Source: Spirochaetota bacterium (GTDB taxonomy: Bacteria; Spirochaetota; Spirochaetia; B11-G9). From it: a stretch of DNA of 6,992 bases. Below are positions 4,407 to 6,992 of the stretch, one piece after another. The position numbers were made by a program, and so were the translations under genes. Below the pieces are notes generated by a model. The model saw only the letters and a list, made by a program, of their open reading frames with translations. It made no database searches and was not told where the DNA came from. The stretch's first letter is position 1, and every line of letters starts with the position of its first letter. The stretch is from contig QNBL01000144.1 in the NCBI GenBank assembly GCA_003641695.1, positions 1 through 6,992 on the forward strand. Reading direction: 5' to 3'.

Positions 4407-5816
4407 TTACTGCCCCTTGATCTTTCCGGTCTTTATCAGACGTACAGCTTCCTGGAGAGCTAGATCATAATCAAGATCATATACCGGCGGTTTGTCCATC
4501 ATAAGGTTGATTTCATTTTGAATCAGCCTTTCAAGCAGACGGTCTTCGAGAGCAATCCCGTCCTGGTGAAGTTTGTTTATAAAATCCTCTCTCTGTTTCA
4601 TGGTCGGATCTGGATGAGTATCGATAAAGTTTGTAATAAGCTGTTCTTTAAGAATTCTGCCAAGAGCGGCGGTTTCTTCATCGGAAAGTTCCTCTTCCTT
4701 TACCTCATAATTCGGATCGATCCCGATCTTGTCTATGTTAACCCCTGAAGGGGTATAGTATTTGGCAATGGTCAGTTTAACACCGCCGTCATGGAAAGGA
4801 AGAATTTTCTGTACCGAACCTTTCCCGAAAGAAGTTTCGCCGACCAGAACCCCTCTTCCGGTATCTTTCAGTGCTCCGGAAAGGATTTCTGCTGCTGATG
4901 CAGAACCCTTATCTATAAGAACTGCAATCGGAATATTTTTAGGAACAAGTATTGATCTCTTTGCGTAGAATACTTCGTTCTCACTTTTAATTCTTGATTT
5001 TGTACTGACAATTACCCCCTTATCCAGGAAAAAATCAGCAGTTTTTGCCACGGTATCCAGCAGCCCTCCCGGATTTCCCCTGACATCAATAATAAGCGAT
5101 GTATAGTTGTTTTTTTCAAAGAACCGGATCGCTTCTTTTACCCTGTCATCGGTATAGGGAGTAAACTGTATTATCCGGAGATAGCCGATTCCTCCGGGAA
5201 TCATTGCTTCCTTGACTGTGGGGATCTCGATTATCGCTCTGGTGAGGGTTTTTTCAAACTCAATATCACCGCTTCTCAGGAGTGTAACCGTAACATCTGT
5301 CCCGGGTTTGCCTCTGAGTTTGTCAACCACTTCGTCTATTGTCAGATCATCCACAGGTTCAGATTCAATCCTGGTAATGTAATCACCTGCATGAACACCT
5401 GCCCTGTAAGCCGGGGTGTCCTCTATGGGAGAAACAACTCTGACAAATCTCGCGTACGGATCATCAGCAGTATCACTTTTGGCAGGTTTTGATATGTAAA
5501 GTCCCACTCCGCCGAACTCTCCAATGGTTGTGTCATTCATCTTTTCCATATCGCTAGCGGTCAAATAGTAGGAGTAAGGATCATCCAAACTCTCAAACAT
5601 CCCCTTGAGGGCTCCTTCATAGAGCTGTTTCGGGGGACCTTCATCAACATAGTTCTGAAGCAGGAACTGAAAAAGGTATTCAAAACTGCCGAGGTAGTCG
5701 TTAACTTCGTTTCCTGACTGAAGGGCTGAAAGTTTTGGTGTTGTGAAAGCGAATGCTGAAAAAGCGATGAGAAAGGCCGTTAGAGCGACCCACAAAACAC
5801 GTTCTTTATTTTTCAT
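4407..5816 (-). CDS. ctpA: S41 family C-terminal processing protease (CtpA/Prc type)
   Basis: 469 residues, first gene of the minus-strand operon. An N-terminal hydrophobic segment (~7-26) serves as signal peptide or membrane anchor and places the protein in the periplasm or on the outer face of the membrane. Then come a helical region ('YLFQFLLQNYVDE', 'LYEGALKGMFESLDDPYSYYL'), a PDZ domain (~97-190; 'FGGVGLYI', 'AGVHAGDYITRIE') and the S41 peptidase core (~205-370). The serine/lysine dyad is visible: Ser307 in KGSASAAEI and Lys332 in GETSFGKGSVQ, 25 residues apart as in Ctp proteases, with Gln336 following. 'DVRGNPGG' (244-251) is the usual carboxylate-site loop. About 95 residues of charged helical C-terminal tail follow. 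Such proteases trim C-termini of envelope proteins, photosystem D1 or regulators. ATG 5816 is supported by GGAG at 5827-5824, 7 bases away. Confidence 0.95.
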   Translation of the reverse strand: MKNKERVLWVALTAFLIAFSAFAFTTPKLSALQSGNEVNDYLGSFEYLFQFLLQNYVDEGPPKQLYEGALKGMFESLDDPYSYYLTASDMEKMNDTTIGEFGGVGLYISKPAKSDTADDPYARFVRVVSPIEDTPAYRAGVHAGDYITRIESEPVDDLTIDEVVDKLRGKPGTDVTVTLLRSGDIEFEKTLTRAIIEIPTVKEAMIPGGIGYLRIIQFTPYTDDRVKEAIRFFEKNNYTSLIIDVRGNPGGLLDTVAKTADFFLDKGVIVSTKSRIKSENEVFYAKRSILVPKNIPIAVLIDKGSASAAEILSGALKDTGRGVLVGETSFGKGSVQKILPFHDGGVKLTIAKYYTPSGVNIDKIGIDPNYEVKEEELSDEETAALGRILKEQLITNFIDTHPDPTMKQREDFINKLHQDGIALEDRLLERLIQNEINLMMDKPPVYDLDYDLALQEAVRLIKTGKIKGQ

Positions 5817-5835
5817 GGTTTATCTCCGTAATCTT

Positions 5836-5864
5836 TTTATTCTTTTTTTTATGATGTTTGTCAA
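5836..5864 (-). promoter_or_regulatory. Sigma-70 promoter of the protease operon
   Basis: On the minus strand, a perfect -35 TTGACA (5864-5859), a 17-bp spacer, and AATAAA (5841-5836; 4 of 6 to TATAAT). Transcription would start near 5829, about a dozen bases before the ATG at 5816, giving a very short leader that holds just the GGAG site. Confidence 0.55.
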
Positions 5865-5867
5865 GTA

Positions 5868-5896
5868 TTGACGCTGGTAAAAGCTTCGCTTACACT
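5868..5896 (+). promoter_or_regulatory. Sigma-70 promoter of the ParA-family ATPase gene
   Basis: TTGACG at 5868-5873 (5 of 6), a 17-bp spacer, TACACT at 5891-5896 (4 of 6). The predicted start near 5903 leaves about 20 bases of leader with AGGAG at 5913-5917. A second -10-like TATACT at 5902-5907 has no partner -35 at proper spacing. Confidence 0.55.
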
Positions 5897-5924
5897 GAAC
5901 CTATACTAAATCAGGAGAATTTTG

Positions 5925-6992
5925 ATGCATGTATTATCGGTAGCGAGCGGCAAAGGCGGGGTTGGGAAATCCTTGTTTGCATCAAATATAGCGATAGCGC
6001 TGGCTCAGGCAGGCAGGCGGGTTATTCTTGCAGATCTAGACCTTGGGGCATCAAATCTTCACCTGATTCTGGGAATCGGAGCTGTAAAAGAAGGGATAGG
6101 AACCTATTTATCCGGGAATGATCTCGTTTTTGAAGATATAATAATTGATACGGATTACAAAAATCTGAAATTTATTCCCGGGGATGCAGAAATCCCGGGG
6201 ATGGCGAACCTTAAGACAGGCCAGAAAACCAAGCTGATCCGAAAGCTGTATACCCTGGATGCAGATTTTTTGATTCTTGATCTTGGAGCCGGAACCAGCT
6301 TCAATACCATAGACTTTTTTTTAAGCTCCTCCATGGGGATTGTTGTCACTGCCCCCACACTTACTTCAACGCTGAATGCATACCTGTTCTTAAAGAATAC
6401 TGTCTTTAGATTAATGTCCACGATATTTAGTAAAAAGTCAAAGGCGGGAGAAATTCTGGTAAACCTGAAGAAAGAGGGGACATCCCTCCAGAAGATCTAC
6501 ATTCCAAAGCTTTTAGAACGGATTAAACAGGAAGATCCGGACAGTTACTATCAGTATATGGACAGGATGAAGAATTTTCATCCAATGATTGTTCTTAACA
6601 TGCTGGAAAATCCGAAGGATTCTCTTAAAGCTGATAAAATACGAAGATCTACAAAAGAGTACCTTGGGATTGATCTTGAACACCTTGGAATAATATATTT
6701 TGATCATCTTCAGGAGATAGCATTGAATTCCAGACTGCCCATTGTTATATACAAACCGAACTGTGTTCTGAGCCAGGCCGTCTACCGGATTGCTGATAAA
6801 CTTATTCAGAAGGACAACGAGAATACATTTGTTGCGGATATAAGCGAGCTGGAGGATAGCTATCTTACAGCAAATATGGAAGCTGAAATTGACTACAACA
6901 TTAAAGCGGATACCATGACAGAGATGCTTCACAGCGGAGCACTGACAGAGGGTGACCTTATAGAGACAATAAAGGCACAGCAGTACGAGATA
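5925..6992 (+). CDS. FlhG/MinD-like ParA-family ATPase (3' end outside window)
   Basis: 356 codons from ATG 5925 to the window edge with no stop. The N-terminus carries the deviant Walker A motif SGKGGVGKS (residues 8-16, signature Lys10, Lys15) and 'ILADLDLGASNLH' (34-46, Asp37/Asp39), the Walker A' region; 'FLILDLGAGTSFNTIDFF' (115-132) is Walker B. The spacing 'IPGDAEIPGMANL', 'TAPTLTSTLNAYLFLKN' and 'GIIYFDHLQEIALNSRLPIVIYKP' matches the FlhG/FleN-like branch rather than plasmid ParA. Members dimerise with ATP on membranes or partners to place flagella, chemoreceptor arrays or other complexes. Residues ~165-215 form a helical insertion between the nucleotide-binding parts, and a tail beyond ~300 exceeds a plain MinD. 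No flhF or flhA is adjacent, so a flagellar role is not shown. AGGAG at 5913-5917, 7 bases upstream, fixes the start. Transcribed divergently from the protease operon. Confidence 0.85.
   Translation, partial: MHVLSVASGKGGVGKSLFASNIAIALAQAGRRVILADLDLGASNLHLILGIGAVKEGIGTYLSGNDLVFEDIIIDTDYKNLKFIPGDAEIPGMANLKTGQKTKLIRKLYTLDADFLILDLGAGTSFNTIDFFLSSSMGIVVTAPTLTSTLNAYLFLKNTVFRLMSTIFSKKSKAGEILVNLKKEGTSLQKIYIPKLLERIKQEDPDSYYQYMDRMKNFHPMIVLNMLENPKDSLKADKIRRSTKEYLGIDLEHLGIIYFDHLQEIALNSRLPIVIYKPNCVLSQAVYRIADKLIQKDNENTFVADISELEDSYLTANMEAEIDYNIKADTMTEMLHSGALTEGDLIETIKAQQYEI

Noticed and set aside
5347..5355. DnaA-box-like TCATCCACA
   Set aside because: One mismatch, inside the conserved PDZ-coding part of the protease gene; expected by chance.
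6155..6932. Two minus-strand open frames opposite the ParA-family gene
   Set aside because: Both are antisense to an intact ATPase reading frame with conserved motifs.

Overview
The window looks like chromosomal DNA of a bacterium with moderate-to-low GC, most likely a spirochaete. That placement is an inference from gene content and protein style (a STAS domain fused to a zinc ribbon, PspA, an S41 protease operon, an FlhG-like ParA ATPase); no rRNA or other decisive marker is present. No mobile element, CRISPR array, tRNA or rRNA gene was seen.

Left block (1-1755, plus strand): three tightly packed genes that read as one operon. They are the 3' end of a STAS-domain (anti-sigma-factor-antagonist type) protein with a C-terminal zinc ribbon, a complete PspA/IM30 membrane-stress protein, and an OmpR/PhoB-type DNA-binding regulator whose receiver domain has lost the phosphorylation residues. 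The regulator has no ATG/GTG start and apparently overlaps the end of pspA. Together they suggest an envelope-stress or signalling cassette that does not rely on ordinary phosphotransfer.

Gap (1756-1991): an intergenic stretch of about 28% GC bounded by two copies of a 17-bp direct repeat, each containing a perfect DnaA box (TGTGGATAA). The first copy is built into the last codons and stop of the regulator gene. It is followed by a plus-strand gene for an FxsA-like membrane protein (1992-2519), whose stop overlaps the stop of the next, convergent gene.

Central block (5816 down to 2516, minus strand): a four-gene operon with almost no intergenic DNA: S41 C-terminal processing protease (Ctp), YjbQ-family protein, RsmE 16S rRNA m3U1498 methyltransferase, and a divergent WecG/TagA-type (GT26) glycosyltransferase homologue that lacks the family's key active-site residues. 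The two inner junctions are the identical sequence CAGTAACATG, and the last gene lacks an ATG start.

Right block (5925-6992, plus strand): the 5' 356 codons of an FlhG/MinD-like ParA-family ATPase, running off the window. It is transcribed divergently from the protease operon. The 108-bp gap carries two convincing sigma-70 promoters whose -35 boxes sit back to back, 3 bp apart, so the two transcription units probably compete or are co-regulated.
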